Assembly (NCBI GenBank): GCA_049642465.1
Contig: JBAROV010000049.1
Span: 62,001 to 126,000 of the forward strand
Length of the DNA stretch: 64,000 nt
From: CAWDPQ01 sp049642465
GTDB taxonomy: Bacteria > Acidobacteriota > Vicinamibacteria > Vicinamibacterales > 2-12-FULL-66-21
Direction of reading: 5' to 3'
Part shown: positions 8,327 to 17,072 of the stretch, piece after piece
Layout of the letters: each line of letters opens with the position of its first letter
How positions within the stretch are numbered: the first letter of the stretch is position 1
Made by a program: the position numbers and the translations under genes
Notes under the pieces: generated by a model
The model's input: only the letters and a program-made list of their open reading frames with translations
Database searches by the model: none
Told to the model about the DNA's origin: nothing

Positions 8327-9595
8327 TCAATGAGCGCCACAGGCATGACATCCGCCGGTGGAACACCCACCGATCGCCGGCTGCACGACCGGAAGCAGGC
8401 GCGGACCGTCGAGCGCGATGCGTTCCGCACCATGTGTCGCTTTGAGCGTCGCGACCTCCTTCATCAGCGCGTCGTGCCCGATCCCGCCGGGGCAGTACTC
8501 GCAGTCCCCGTGCGGCGCAACAGGAAGGTCGAACGCATGTGCCCGAAGGTGGGCGACCTGACAGAGGAAATCGACCGGCGCTTCGGGGTCCTGGTTCTCC
8601 AGTTCCCCGTTGGCCGGGCACATGCCGCACATCGATTTGAGCTCGCAGGCCGTGCACTTCGTCAGCCGAGTGATCTTCTTCTTGCGAACGCCGCTCAGGA
8701 ATGAGTGCCACGCCTCGATGACACTGCCCCGGCGCAAGTCGAATCGATCGACGCGGGACAGGACGCAGATGCTCATTCCGCCGTAGGGATCGATTGAGAA
8801 CGAATTCACCCCGCCGCCGCAGTGATAGAGGTCGTCAGCGCGTTCCGGTGGGTTGGCTGGACGCAGAAACTTTTGCGCGAACAGCTTCCATTCATCCATG
8901 CGGCGAGGATCGAGTAGATCGAACGCGACGCACTCCGATGGCGTGAGCCGAACCGCGAGAGGCGAGTGAGAGCAATCGATCCTCGGGTTCATCATCGAGT
9001 CGAACTTGAACTCGACTCCCCGTTCTTCGGCAAACCGCTGCATGTCGAACACTTCGTGCTTGTTGAGCGTGACGGCGACTGTCTTCAAGCGTAGCGGGAT
9101 CCCTCGCTCCATCAACAGGGTGATGCCGCGCATGCACTTGTCGAAGGAGCCTGGAATTCCAGTGAGATGCTCGTAAGTCTGCCGCGTCCGTCCGTAGAGG
9201 GTAATTTCAACCGCAAAGGGGCGGTAAACCGCAAGATGATCGGCCACACGCGGCGTGATCATGGTCCCGTTGGTAAAGAGCGTGATCAGGAACCCCTTGC
9301 GCCGCGCATGGGTGTAGATATCCAGGAAGTCACGACGCGCCAGGATTTCTCCTCCGGTAAACAGCAGCCAGAGGCAACCGGCATCAGCCAGTTCGTCGAG
9401 TATCCGGAAGTGCTCGTCGCGCGTCAGCTCTTCGGCGGCGGCCGAACGGTCGCTCATCGGCAGATTGTTGTAGCAATGCTTGCAGGTGAGCGGGCAGCGA
9501 TGGGTGACCTCGATCGTGCCGTTCAGCGGCAACTGCGCGAGGCCTCCGGCGTCGTGGAATGCCTCGCTGAAAGCGCCGTAGCTCGCAGACCTCAC
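8327..9595 (-). CDS. Radical SAM/SPASM peptide-modifying enzyme
   Basis: 422 residues. The radical SAM cluster motif CPLTCKHC (Cys34, 38, 41) is followed by a TGGE-type loop (LFTGGEILARRDF) and a SPASM-like Cys set (YHCGGG, ICVLSR, CTACELKSMCGMCPANGE, FLCQ), which normally binds auxiliary Fe-S clusters in enzymes that modify ribosomal peptides. The extreme C-terminus adds CEYCPGG and GGCSTGGCHACGAH, which is unusual. It overlaps the PqqD-like gene by 4 bases (ATGA) and precedes the 61-residue candidate precursor. It probably installs a thioether, C-C or related crosslink; the chemistry cannot be called from sequence. Confidence 0.85.
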   Translation of the reverse strand: MRSASYGAFSEAFHDAGGLAQLPLNGTIEVTHRCPLTCKHCYNNLPMSDRSAAAEELTRDEHFRILDELADAGCLWLLFTGGEILARRDFLDIYTHARRKGFLITLFTNGTMITPRVADHLAVYRPFAVEITLYGRTRQTYEHLTGIPGSFDKCMRGITLLMERGIPLRLKTVAVTLNKHEVFDMQRFAEERGVEFKFDSMMNPRIDCSHSPLAVRLTPSECVAFDLLDPRRMDEWKLFAQKFLRPANPPERADDLYHCGGGVNSFSIDPYGGMSICVLSRVDRFDLRRGSVIEAWHSFLSGVRKKKITRLTKCTACELKSMCGMCPANGELENQDPEAPVDFLCQVAHLRAHAFDLPVAPHGDCEYCPGGIGHDALMKEVATLKATHGAERIALDGPRLLPVVQPAIGGCSTGGCHACGAH

Positions 9596-9939
9596 CGAGG
9601 TGACCCCGTGACGTGCACCAGGCGCAGATTCAGCAAGTCGGACAAGAACGCCTCGACATCGCGCTGAGCCTCTTCTCGAGTGACGTCGTATTCTCGCGCC
9701 ACCCGGGCGGAGAGTTCAGCCAAGGCAATCGGTTCGGCCATCGCGTTCCAAATCGTGGTGCCGACCTCGTTCAGCGTGTACACACTGTCGAGATCCCCGA
9801 CGCCCGCTGACACGGGCACCAGCAGCGTCTCGGCGCCGAAGCGGCGCGTCACCACGCCCCCATCGCCGCCAGGGGCTCTTACGACCTGGGTTGAACGATC
9901 CATGATAGGAATGTCGGCTGTTCCCGCCTGCGCCTGCAC
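9592..9939 (-). CDS. PqqD-like RiPP recognition element protein
   Basis: 115 residues from GTG 9939; ATG 9903 is an alternative start. The pattern VVTRRFGAETLLVPV...YTLNEVGTTIWNAM...VAREYDVTREEAQRDVEAFLSDL is characteristic of PqqD/RRE winged-helix proteins, which bind the leader of a precursor peptide and deliver it to the radical SAM partner. It is first in the minus-strand cassette and overlaps the radical SAM gene by an ATGA. The 260 or so bases upstream (to the divergent protease gene) should hold its promoter; no clear -35/-10 pair was picked out. Confidence 0.8.
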   Translation of the reverse strand: MQAQAGTADIPIMDRSTQVVRAPGGDGGVVTRRFGAETLLVPVSAGVGDLDSVYTLNEVGTTIWNAMAEPIALAELSARVAREYDVTREEAQRDVEAFLSDLLNLRLVHVTGSPR

Positions 9940-9956
9940 AAGATGGGCCCGAATTC

Positions 9957-9986
9957 ATCTTCAGCCCGCAATCAGCCATCAGCCAC
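9957..9986. repeat. Short word-repeat spacer (AATCAGCC/ATCAGCC)
   Basis: CAGCCCGCAATCAGCC followed by ATCAGCCAC, i.e. the word ATCAGCC twice with a degenerate third copy. It belongs to a series of spacers in this window made of short words repeated in tandem, each locus with its own word. The rest of the gap 9940-10264 holds a hairpin-rich leader described separately and no gene that can be supported. Confidence 0.4.
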
Positions 9987-10089
9987 TAGTGCTTTGACTT
10001 AGCGCCGCGCGAACGCCGCGCGAGGCCGCCTGTGACGTGCCGGACCCGCCAAGGCTGTCATTGGTGTGCTGTTCTTGACCGCTGCGCGG

Positions 10090-10179
10090 GTCTGGCAGTC
10101 GCCGCTCCGCCCACGGAGCGGCACCTCCCGAGCCGGCCGTCTGCCTGAGACACACCGCAAACTGCAGTGCCACCGGCTC
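10090..10179 (+). other. Hairpin-rich 5' leader of the giant protease gene
   Basis: A perfect 9-bp stem with CCCA loop (10101-10122, GCCGCTCCG/CGGAGCGGC) is nested inside an outer helix GTCTGGCAG (10090-10098) with CTGCCTGAGAC (10141-10151, two-base bulge). GAGCCGG (10130-10136) could alternatively pair with CCGGCTC (10173-10179), giving two mutually exclusive folds. No U-tract follows, so it is not an intrinsic terminator. It does not match a riboswitch class I can name. It may be a structured mRNA leader, or chance folding in GC-rich DNA. Confidence 0.3.
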
Positions 10180-10264
10180 TTACATCCTCCGGCCGGTCAT
10201 GCGCGTGATTGCACTTCACGTCCGTGTCAGGGGCACGGCGGTTGCTGTGACGACGGGTACACCC

Positions 10265-13200
10265 ATGTTCCAAGGTGCTCGCAGGCGCACGGAACTTCGC
10301 GTCCGGCTTGCAGACTCGTGTGTCGCAGCCCGCGCCCTTCTTTCGCTGATCATCGTGGTCTGTGTTCCGCAGGTCCTGGCGGCGCAGATCCTCTCCGGCT
10401 CCTACACAGGAGATGGAGTCGACAACCGCTCGATTACCGGACTGGGCTTTCAGCCCGACGTCCTCATCATCAAGGGCGACAACACGCAGATCGGCGTGAT
10501 CCGCACGTCAACGATGACCGGCGACAACGCCAAGCCGATGACCGGTGGAACGGCGTTGACGGCCAACCTGATTCAGTCTCTTGATCCCGCGGGCTTCACC
10601 ATCGGCAACGACGCGCGCGTGAACAGCAACGGCATCGAGTACTACTGGATTGCCTTCAAACAGGGATCGAAGCGGCTCGAAGTCGGCAGCTATACCGGGA
10701 ACGGCGGAAACCCTCGCACCGTATCGGGCCTCGGGTTCTCACCGGATTTTCTGGTGGTGGTATCGGCCGGCGCTGCCGAGGCCGTTTGGCGATCCACCGC
10801 GGACACGGAATCTTTCAATTTCAGCACGAGTGCCGGAAGTTTTGCGTGGATCACGGCACTCGGCGCAACGAGTTTCACGATCACGAACGATGCGCGGGTG
10901 AATGCCAACGGGACGACGTACCACTACATCGCCTGGAACGAAGTGCCAGGTGTGATGGAGGTTGGAACCTATACCGGCGACGGGCTCAATAACCGGAACA
11001 TCACCGGCCTTGGATTTGAGCCGGAGTACGTGCTCGTCAAGCAGGACGGCACGCAGGAAGCCGTCCAGCATCCGGCATCGATCGGGCGCAGTGTCGATGA
11101 CACCCTGTTCTTCCTCGGGGCAGCTAGCCTCGCCGATCGCATCCAGCAGTTGAACGGGGACGGCTTCCAGCTCGGCACCAACACGGATGTCAATGCTTCC
11201 GGCGTTGGCTACCAATACATCGCCTGGCGTCGAGTAGTCGCCCAGACCGAAGTGCTCACTGGAAGCTACGTCGGCGATGGCGCCGACAATCGTTCGATCA
11301 GCGGCCTTGGATTTACACCCGACGCGGTGATCGTGAAAGGGGACACCACGCAGAACGCGGTGCTCCGCACGTATTCGTTCGTGAGCGACTACGCCAAGGA
11401 CGTGATCGACGGGACGATCGCGGCGGACCGCATTCAGTCGTTCGACGCCGACGGCTTCACGGTCGGCACCGACGCACGTGTCAACAGCACTGGCGTGACG
11501 TATCACTGGATCGCCTGGATTGGCGGCGCCGGTGAAATGACCGTTGGCACGTACACGGGCAACGGGACCGCCGGACGCAACATTACGGACCTCGGATTCT
11601 CTCCAGACTTTGTGATCGTTCTGGGGACGACCGCGGAAGCCGTTTACAGAAATTCGGCGGCGACGGCCTCGTTCAATTTCGACGCGACCAGGAGTACCGC
11701 GTGGATTTCTGCCATGGGCGCCGACGGGTTCACCGTTGGCAGCGATACACGCGTCAATGGGGCGGGAGGGCAGTACGGCTTCGTCGCCTGGAACGAGATC
11801 GCCGGTCAGATGGACGTCGGCACTTACACCGGCGACGGCGCTGACGACCGAAGCATCGCCGGTGTCGGCTTCCAGCCAGAGTACGCGTTTGTACAGCGCG
11901 ACACGACAGGGTATAACGCACTGCACCACCCGAACTCGCTCGGCGCGACAACGGATCTGACGCTGTTCTTCGACAATCGTGGCGCCTTTGCGAACTACAT
12001 CCAGGCACTCGAGTCGGATGGGTTTCAAGTTGGTGATCAGTCGAATATCAACCAAAGCGGCGCTCCGTACGTGTACGCCGCGTGGAAGCGCCCCACGCTG
12101 ACTGCCGTCCGGATGTCGACCACGAGTGCCGCACGCACCGAGCGTGGTGTCACGGTGAGATGGCGCACGGGATACGAAGTAGACAATCTGGGCTTCGAGA
12201 TCTATCGCGAGCAGGGCGGCGAACGCACACGCGTCACCACGAAGCCAATCGCGGGATCGGCTCTGATGGTGCCAGCAGGCGTTGCGATGACGGCGGGACA
12301 TTCGTATACGTGGACCGATGAGTCCGAAGCCGCCCGCGAGCCCGGGGTTGTCTATTGGATTCAGGATATCGATCTCAACGGCACGCGCTCGTGGCACGGT
12401 CCGATCGTTCCCGACCAGGAGAAGCAATCAACCGGCGCGCGCAAGAGTCCGGATCAACCCCGCGACGCTGCGCCGCCTCGAGAGACCTCCGAGCCCGTGA
12501 CGACGCTCGCGGCGCCCGACGTTTCCGCGGTATCAGAGGTCAACTCTCCGCTGTTGCAGGAACTCATCACGGCAAGAAGTGAGGTTCAGCCGGACGGTCG
12601 GGAACGGTCACAAGTCACCATCCCAGGACCGGTGTATTCAGGTTTCTGGCCGGTGGTTCCTGCGAACGTCACGTCAAAAGCTCTGTCAGCAACGACGAAA
12701 CGTCCCGCGCAGGTGACAACGGTGCCGACAACCGCGCCGGCCATCCGCGAATCGCAGGTGGCAACGTTGGTTTCGCAGGTTGGGTCTGCGGTCCAGCCTT
12801 TAGCGGGTTCAGTGACGGGTTCCGCGAGTGTGACGGCCTCGTCGCCATCAACGTCGGGATCCTTGACGGTACCTGGGATCTCGTCGCTGCCACCCCAGAC
12901 GACCGCGAGCAATCCCCAGTCGCTTCCGCTGGAACCGCCCGGGCCGCCTGCACCTCCGGCAGCCGTCCGAGCCAGAACAACGGTGATCTCCGGTGCTCAG
13001 CAGCCACCGCAATCGGCTGATGTTCAGCAGCAGTGGAGCATCGCCGCGCAATCGAGTGTCCGCGTCGATATCCGTTCTGCGGGCTTGTACCGGCTGACGC
13101 ATGCCGTCCTCACTGCTTCGGGGATCGATCCGGCGGTCGATCCGAGAAATCTCCGCCTGATTGTTGATGGGGTCGAACACCCGATGATCGTGAACGGCCA

Positions 13201-16200
13201 GAGCGATGGTGTGTTCGACCCGAGCGACAGCGTGGAGTTCTACGCGGACGGCGTCGACACGCCCTTCACCGATCGTCGGCCGTACTGGATTACTGCTGGC
13301 ACCTCCGCCGGGTTACGGTTGTCTTCCGTCGATGCTCGAAATAGCGGGAGCCCCGCGGGTTCCTCCTTCGCACATACGGTCGAACGAAAGGACCGGGTGG
13401 TCTTCTTTGGCGGGCTACAGAACGGAGATGCCGAGAACTTCTTCGGTCCCCTCATTATGGGGGCAGATGCGCCGGATGTTCCGGTGCCAACCGAGCAGCA
13501 ACTCACGCTCGCACACGTGGCGGATCTGCCCGCCGCCTCCGCCACGCTCGAAATCGCCTTGCAGGGAGTGACAGCGCGCCCGCTCGCCGACGACCACCGA
13601 GTTGGGGTTCTGTTGAACGGGACCGAGCTCGGCGAACTCGTTTTCGACGGCCGTACAGCGATCGTCGCAACCTTCGATGTGGCGCACGCCCTCCTCGTGG
13701 AAGGAACCAACACGGTCGCCTTCGAGGCCCGCGTCGGCATCGACGACATGAGTCTGATTCGGTCAGTTCGGCTGGTATACCAGCGCAAATACATTGCCGA
13801 TGGCAATCAGCTGACGCTCGAAGCGGATCCAGGTCAAGAGTTGGTGATTAGCGGCTTCTCCAACGACGCGGTACACGTTTTCGACGTGACCGGCGATGCG
13901 GCATCTCAAGAGTTGCTCGCGAGCGCCGCGCTCGAGTCTGGCTCGTGGACGGTTCACTTCACGGTACCGGCCGGTGTCCGCCGAAAGCTGTTTCTGACCA
14001 CGGCTGACGCGATCGGCACGCCGGCAGGCGTCTACGCCAATGTTCCCTCAACGCTCCACAACGCCGGGCAAAGCGGCGATGTCGTGATGATTACCGACCC
14101 GTCGTTCACCACCGCCCTCGCCCCGCTCAAGAATCTGCGCGAGTCGCAGGGCTACTCGGTCAGGGTCATCGACATTCAGGATCTGTATGACGAGTTCTCG
14201 TTTGGCCAGAAACGGCCCGACGCGATTCGGGCATTCTTGATGCGAGCGGCAAAAACCTGGACGAAACCGCCGAAGTTCGTGCTCCTCGTTGGCAACGCGA
14301 CAACCGATCCGCGCGATTACCAAGGCGTCGGTGAAATCGATTTCGTTCCGACGCGCATCGTCTCAACCAGCGTGCTCGAGACGGCATCCGACGACTGGTT
14401 CGTGGATTCCGACGATGACGGGTTTGCGGATCTCGGCTCCATCGGACGTTTGCCGGCGCGGAGCGCCGTCGACGTGGACACGATGGTGGCGAAGATCGTT
14501 GCCTACGAACAGTCACCGTCCGAATCGTGGCATCAATCCGTTCTGCTCGTGTCGGACCAGGGTGATGCCGACGTGGAGGAGTTTGCTTCACTGAACGACG
14601 CCGTCGGCGGATTAGTACCGGCCGGATATCAACTGAGTCACCTGAAACGGGCCGAGGATCCTGACGCCGCGCAGACTCTCCGGACACGGCTGTCGGAAGG
14701 TCAGGTGCTCGTGAACTATCAAGGGCACGGTTCGGTGGAGGTCTGGCGCGGCGATCTGTTGACCACGCTTGATGTTCCAGCTCTCGCCAACGGTTCGCGC
14801 TTGCCGTTTGTCGTGTCGATGACCTGTTTCGCTGGATTCTTCCAGGGGGTGTATCCGGAAGAAAGTCTGGCAGAGGCGCTGGTGCGTGCTCCTAACGGTG
14901 GCGCTGTTGGAGTATGGGCTTCCTCCGGGATGACGGATGCGCGATGGCAGTCATCAATGGACCGTGAACTCTTCCGCCAGGTCTTTGGTGGGAGCTGGAC
15001 TGCAATTGGCGAGGCGATCCGGGCGGCCAAGAAGGTCGTTGGCAATCCGGACGTGCGACGCACGTGGATTTACTTCGGGGATCCGGCGCTTCGTATGAAG
15101 GGCATGTCACGACCGCCGGTTGAAACAACACCCGTCGTGACGCCAATCGCGGCGCCGCCGGTGCCCGATGCGGGTGAAGGGGAATCGCAAGATCACCTCG
15201 GACTGAATCGCCGTCCGGCACATCTCTCGGTGCGTCTGTCGGACTTCGACGGGAACGGTCGGGGAGATGCATTAATCGCGCAGCCGTCCACCGGCGCATG
15301 GTTTGCCGCGTTGGGTGAAGTCGGCGGATTCCGATATGTGCCGGGCCAATTCTCCGTTGCCGGCGAGCCGATGGCGTTGAAGCTCGATAGTGACGGACGC
15401 GCCGACGTGTTCGTGTACGACGCTTTCACTGGCGCCTGGCTGCTCGGTACGACGCAGAGTGACGGCACGTTTCTGACGTCCACAAGCGGCTGGTCCGACA
15501 GTCTGGACATCACGTCTGGCGACTTCGACGGTGATGGCCTGGACGATCTCTTCACGCATCATCCGAACGGGACGTGGTGGCAGGCGTTGTCCGACGGTCT
15601 CGGCGGGTTCAGTTACCGCTCAGGGTCGGGACTGCAGATGGGAACCGCGTACGCCGCTGACTTCAACGGCGACGCCCGATCCGATGTGTTGGTCTATAAC
15701 GCCGCAAGCGGCGCGTGGACGATGATGTTCAGCACGGCAGCCGGAGCGCCCACGGTATCGCAAGGCACATGGACCGCGGGGTGGCAACCGATCGTCGCGA
15801 ATCTCAATGGTGACGCGGCCGCCGATCTCGTCCTCTGGCACGAATCGTCCGGTGCCTGGGTGCAGTGCATCAGCGACGCGTCCCAATTCTTCGTCTATCG
15901 AGCCGGCTCCTTCCCCCCCGGCGGACGTCTCCACGCGGCGAACCTGGTCGGCGATTCGCGCGACGACATCATGCGGTATGACTGGCGCACCGGTTCATGG
16001 TCGCTCGCGACACTCGACCTGTCGGGCAACGTGACGCAGTGGGACGGCCTGTGGGAAGCTGGCTGGGAGCTGACCCCCGGTAAACTGAACGGCGACGCTC
16101 TGGACGATCTGCTCCTCTACAATCCCGACACCGGCGAATGGGTACGTCGCCTCAACCTGCCTTCGGGCTGGGTAGACGAAGCCTACGGTCTCTGGTCGAC

Positions 16201-16234
16201 TGACTGGACCGTCGCTGGCCAACGCAAACGCTAA
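10265..16234 (+). CDS. Giant secreted C25 (gingipain-type) cysteine protease with N-terminal repeats and C-terminal FG-GAP/VCBS repeats
   Basis: About 1,990 residues from ATG 10265 (also open to ATG 10199, residue numbers below count from 10199). A signal peptide ALLSLIIVVCVPQVLAAQ is followed by six repeats of about 95 residues (about 63-631), each opening GSYTGDG/GTYTGDG...GLGF.PD/PE and closing with an I/VAW motif. Then come a fibronectin-like domain (VRWRTGYEVDNLGFEIYRE), a Thr/Pro/Ser-rich linker (740-945), a pro-domain-like region, and a C25 peptidase domain (about 1290-1640) with the catalytic pair His1510 (NYQGHGS) and Cys1543 (MTCFAG). The C-terminus (1670-2011) carries FG-GAP/VCBS-like units such as DFDGNGRGDALI and DFDGDGLDDLF. 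It is probably a cell-surface or extracellular protease. No adjacent secretion gene was seen. Confidence 0.85.
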   Translation: MFQGARRRTELRVRLADSCVAARALLSLIIVVCVPQVLAAQILSGSYTGDGVDNRSITGLGFQPDVLIIKGDNTQIGVIRTSTMTGDNAKPMTGGTALTANLIQSLDPAGFTIGNDARVNSNGIEYYWIAFKQGSKRLEVGSYTGNGGNPRTVSGLGFSPDFLVVVSAGAAEAVWRSTADTESFNFSTSAGSFAWITALGATSFTITNDARVNANGTTYHYIAWNEVPGVMEVGTYTGDGLNNRNITGLGFEPEYVLVKQDGTQEAVQHPASIGRSVDDTLFFLGAASLADRIQQLNGDGFQLGTNTDVNASGVGYQYIAWRRVVAQTEVLTGSYVGDGADNRSISGLGFTPDAVIVKGDTTQNAVLRTYSFVSDYAKDVIDGTIAADRIQSFDADGFTVGTDARVNSTGVTYHWIAWIGGAGEMTVGTYTGNGTAGRNITDLGFSPDFVIVLGTTAEAVYRNSAATASFNFDATRSTAWISAMGADGFTVGSDTRVNGAGGQYGFVAWNEIAGQMDVGTYTGDGADDRSIAGVGFQPEYAFVQRDTTGYNALHHPNSLGATTDLTLFFDNRGAFANYIQALESDGFQVGDQSNINQSGAPYVYAAWKRPTLTAVRMSTTSAARTERGVTVRWRTGYEVDNLGFEIYREQGGERTRVTTKPIAGSALMVPAGVAMTAGHSYTWTDESEAAREPGVVYWIQDIDLNGTRSWHGPIVPDQEKQSTGARKSPDQPRDAAPPRETSEPVTTLAAPDVSAVSEVNSPLLQELITARSEVQPDGRERSQVTIPGPVYSGFWPVVPANVTSKALSATTKRPAQVTTVPTTAPAIRESQVATLVSQVGSAVQPLAGSVTGSASVTASSPSTSGSLTVPGISSLPPQTTASNPQSLPLEPPGPPAPPAAVRARTTVISGAQQPPQSADVQQQWSIAAQSSVRVDIRSAGLYRLTHAVLTASGIDPAVDPRNLRLIVDGVEHPMIVNGQSDGVFDPSDSVEFYADGVDTPFTDRRPYWITAGTSAGLRLSSVDARNSGSPAGSSFAHTVERKDRVVFFGGLQNGDAENFFGPLIMGADAPDVPVPTEQQLTLAHVADLPAASATLEIALQGVTARPLADDHRVGVLLNGTELGELVFDGRTAIVATFDVAHALLVEGTNTVAFEARVGIDDMSLIRSVRLVYQRKYIADGNQLTLEADPGQELVISGFSNDAVHVFDVTGDAASQELLASAALESGSWTVHFTVPAGVRRKLFLTTADAIGTPAGVYANVPSTLHNAGQSGDVVMITDPSFTTALAPLKNLRESQGYSVRVIDIQDLYDEFSFGQKRPDAIRAFLMRAAKTWTKPPKFVLLVGNATTDPRDYQGVGEIDFVPTRIVSTSVLETASDDWFVDSDDDGFADLGSIGRLPARSAVDVDTMVAKIVAYEQSPSESWHQSVLLVSDQGDADVEEFASLNDAVGGLVPAGYQLSHLKRAEDPDAAQTLRTRLSEGQVLVNYQGHGSVEVWRGDLLTTLDVPALANGSRLPFVVSMTCFAGFFQGVYPEESLAEALVRAPNGGAVGVWASSGMTDARWQSSMDRELFRQVFGGSWTAIGEAIRAAKKVVGNPDVRRTWIYFGDPALRMKGMSRPPVETTPVVTPIAAPPVPDAGEGESQDHLGLNRRPAHLSVRLSDFDGNGRGDALIAQPSTGAWFAALGEVGGFRYVPGQFSVAGEPMALKLDSDGRADVFVYDAFTGAWLLGTTQSDGTFLTSTSGWSDSLDITSGDFDGDGLDDLFTHHPNGTWWQALSDGLGGFSYRSGSGLQMGTAYAADFNGDARSDVLVYNAASGAWTMMFSTAAGAPTVSQGTWTAGWQPIVANLNGDAAADLVLWHESSGAWVQCISDASQFFVYRAGSFPPGGRLHAANLVGDSRDDIMRYDWRTGSWSLATLDLSGNVTQWDGLWEAGWELTPGKLNGDALDDLLLYNPDTGEWVRRLNLPSGWVDEAYGLWSTDWTVAGQRKR

Positions 16235-16322
16235 GCGGTCACGACTCCCGCTCTCCCGTTCCCCCGTCGTTACGTGGTAACATCAGCCGTCATTTTTCTG
16301 CGTCAAATCGGGGGTTTTTGCC

Positions 16323-17072
16323 ATGTCCGGCCATTCAAAATGGCACACAATCAAACATAAAAAGGGAGCCGCCGACGCCAAGCGCGGCAAAATCTTCACC
16401 AGAATCATCAAGGAACTGACGGTTGCTGCCCGCAGCGGTGGCGGGGATCCGGACGCCAATCCCAGGCTCCGCACCATCATTGCCGAGGCGAAGGCCGTCA
16501 ACATGCCAGCCGACAACATCAAGCGTGCCATTCAACGCGGCACGGGTGAACTGCCTGGCGTGTCGTACGAGGAAATCACCTACGAGGGGTATGGCCCCGG
16601 CGGTGCCGCCCTCATCATTGAAACGCTGACCGACAACAAGAACCGCACCGTCGGCGAGATGCGCCACCTGCTCGCCAAATACGGCGGCAATCTCGCGGCT
16701 GAGAATAGCGTCGCCTGGATGTTCGAAAAGAAGGGCTACATCGTCGTTGACAAGAGCAAGGCTGACGAAGAGACGTTGATGGCTGCCGCCATCGACGCCG
16801 GCGCCGACGATCTGCGCGATGATGGAGATAATTGGGAGATTGTGTCGACGCCCGACGTCTTTCAGAAGGTGCTGGAAGCGGTGAAGGCACTGAACATCGA
16901 GCCTGGCGCGGCGGAAGTGGCGATGCTGCCGCAGAACTACGTCAAGCTCGAGGGCAAGCCCGCTCACCAGATGGTCAAGCTGATGGAAGCGGTCGAAGAG
17001 CACGACGATACCAAGAAAGTGTGGTCGAACGCGGACATCGAGGAGAAGGAGATCGAGGCCTCGTTGGCGTGA
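16323..17072 (+). CDS. yebC: YebC/TACO1 family translational or transcriptional regulator
   Basis: 249 residues beginning MSGHSKWHTIKHKKGAADAK, the strongly conserved YebC N-terminus, then GKIFTRIIKELTVAAR, PADNIKRAI and the conserved YEGYGPGG. Length and start match the family. YebC proteins act as regulators or in relief of ribosome stalling at proline-rich sequences. The gene leads the yebC-ruvC-ruvA-ruvB cluster, a common bacterial order, and its TGA overlaps the GTG of ruvC (GTGA). Confidence 0.95.
   Translation: MSGHSKWHTIKHKKGAADAKRGKIFTRIIKELTVAARSGGGDPDANPRLRTIIAEAKAVNMPADNIKRAIQRGTGELPGVSYEEITYEGYGPGGAALIIETLTDNKNRTVGEMRHLLAKYGGNLAAENSVAWMFEKKGYIVVDKSKADEETLMAAAIDAGADDLRDDGDNWEIVSTPDVFQKVLEAVKALNIEPGAAEVAMLPQNYVKLEGKPAHQMVKLMEAVEEHDDTKKVWSNADIEEKEIEASLA

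Noticed and set aside
8091..8711. 206-residue protein covering the end of the radical SAM gene
   Set aside because: Most of this frame is out of frame with, and inside, the radical SAM gene; only the last 61 codons after ATG 8276 are outside it and look like a real peptide.
10140..10200. c-di-GMP-I (GEMM) riboswitch before the giant protease
   Set aside because: A GCAAAC...CCACCGGC stretch was suggestive, but the paired GGGCAAACC-type first half and the tetraloop/receptor layout could not be found.
10739..12427. 562-codon minus-strand ORF within the giant protease gene
   Set aside because: Antisense to the repeat region, and its apparent internal repetition simply mirrors the sense-strand repeats.
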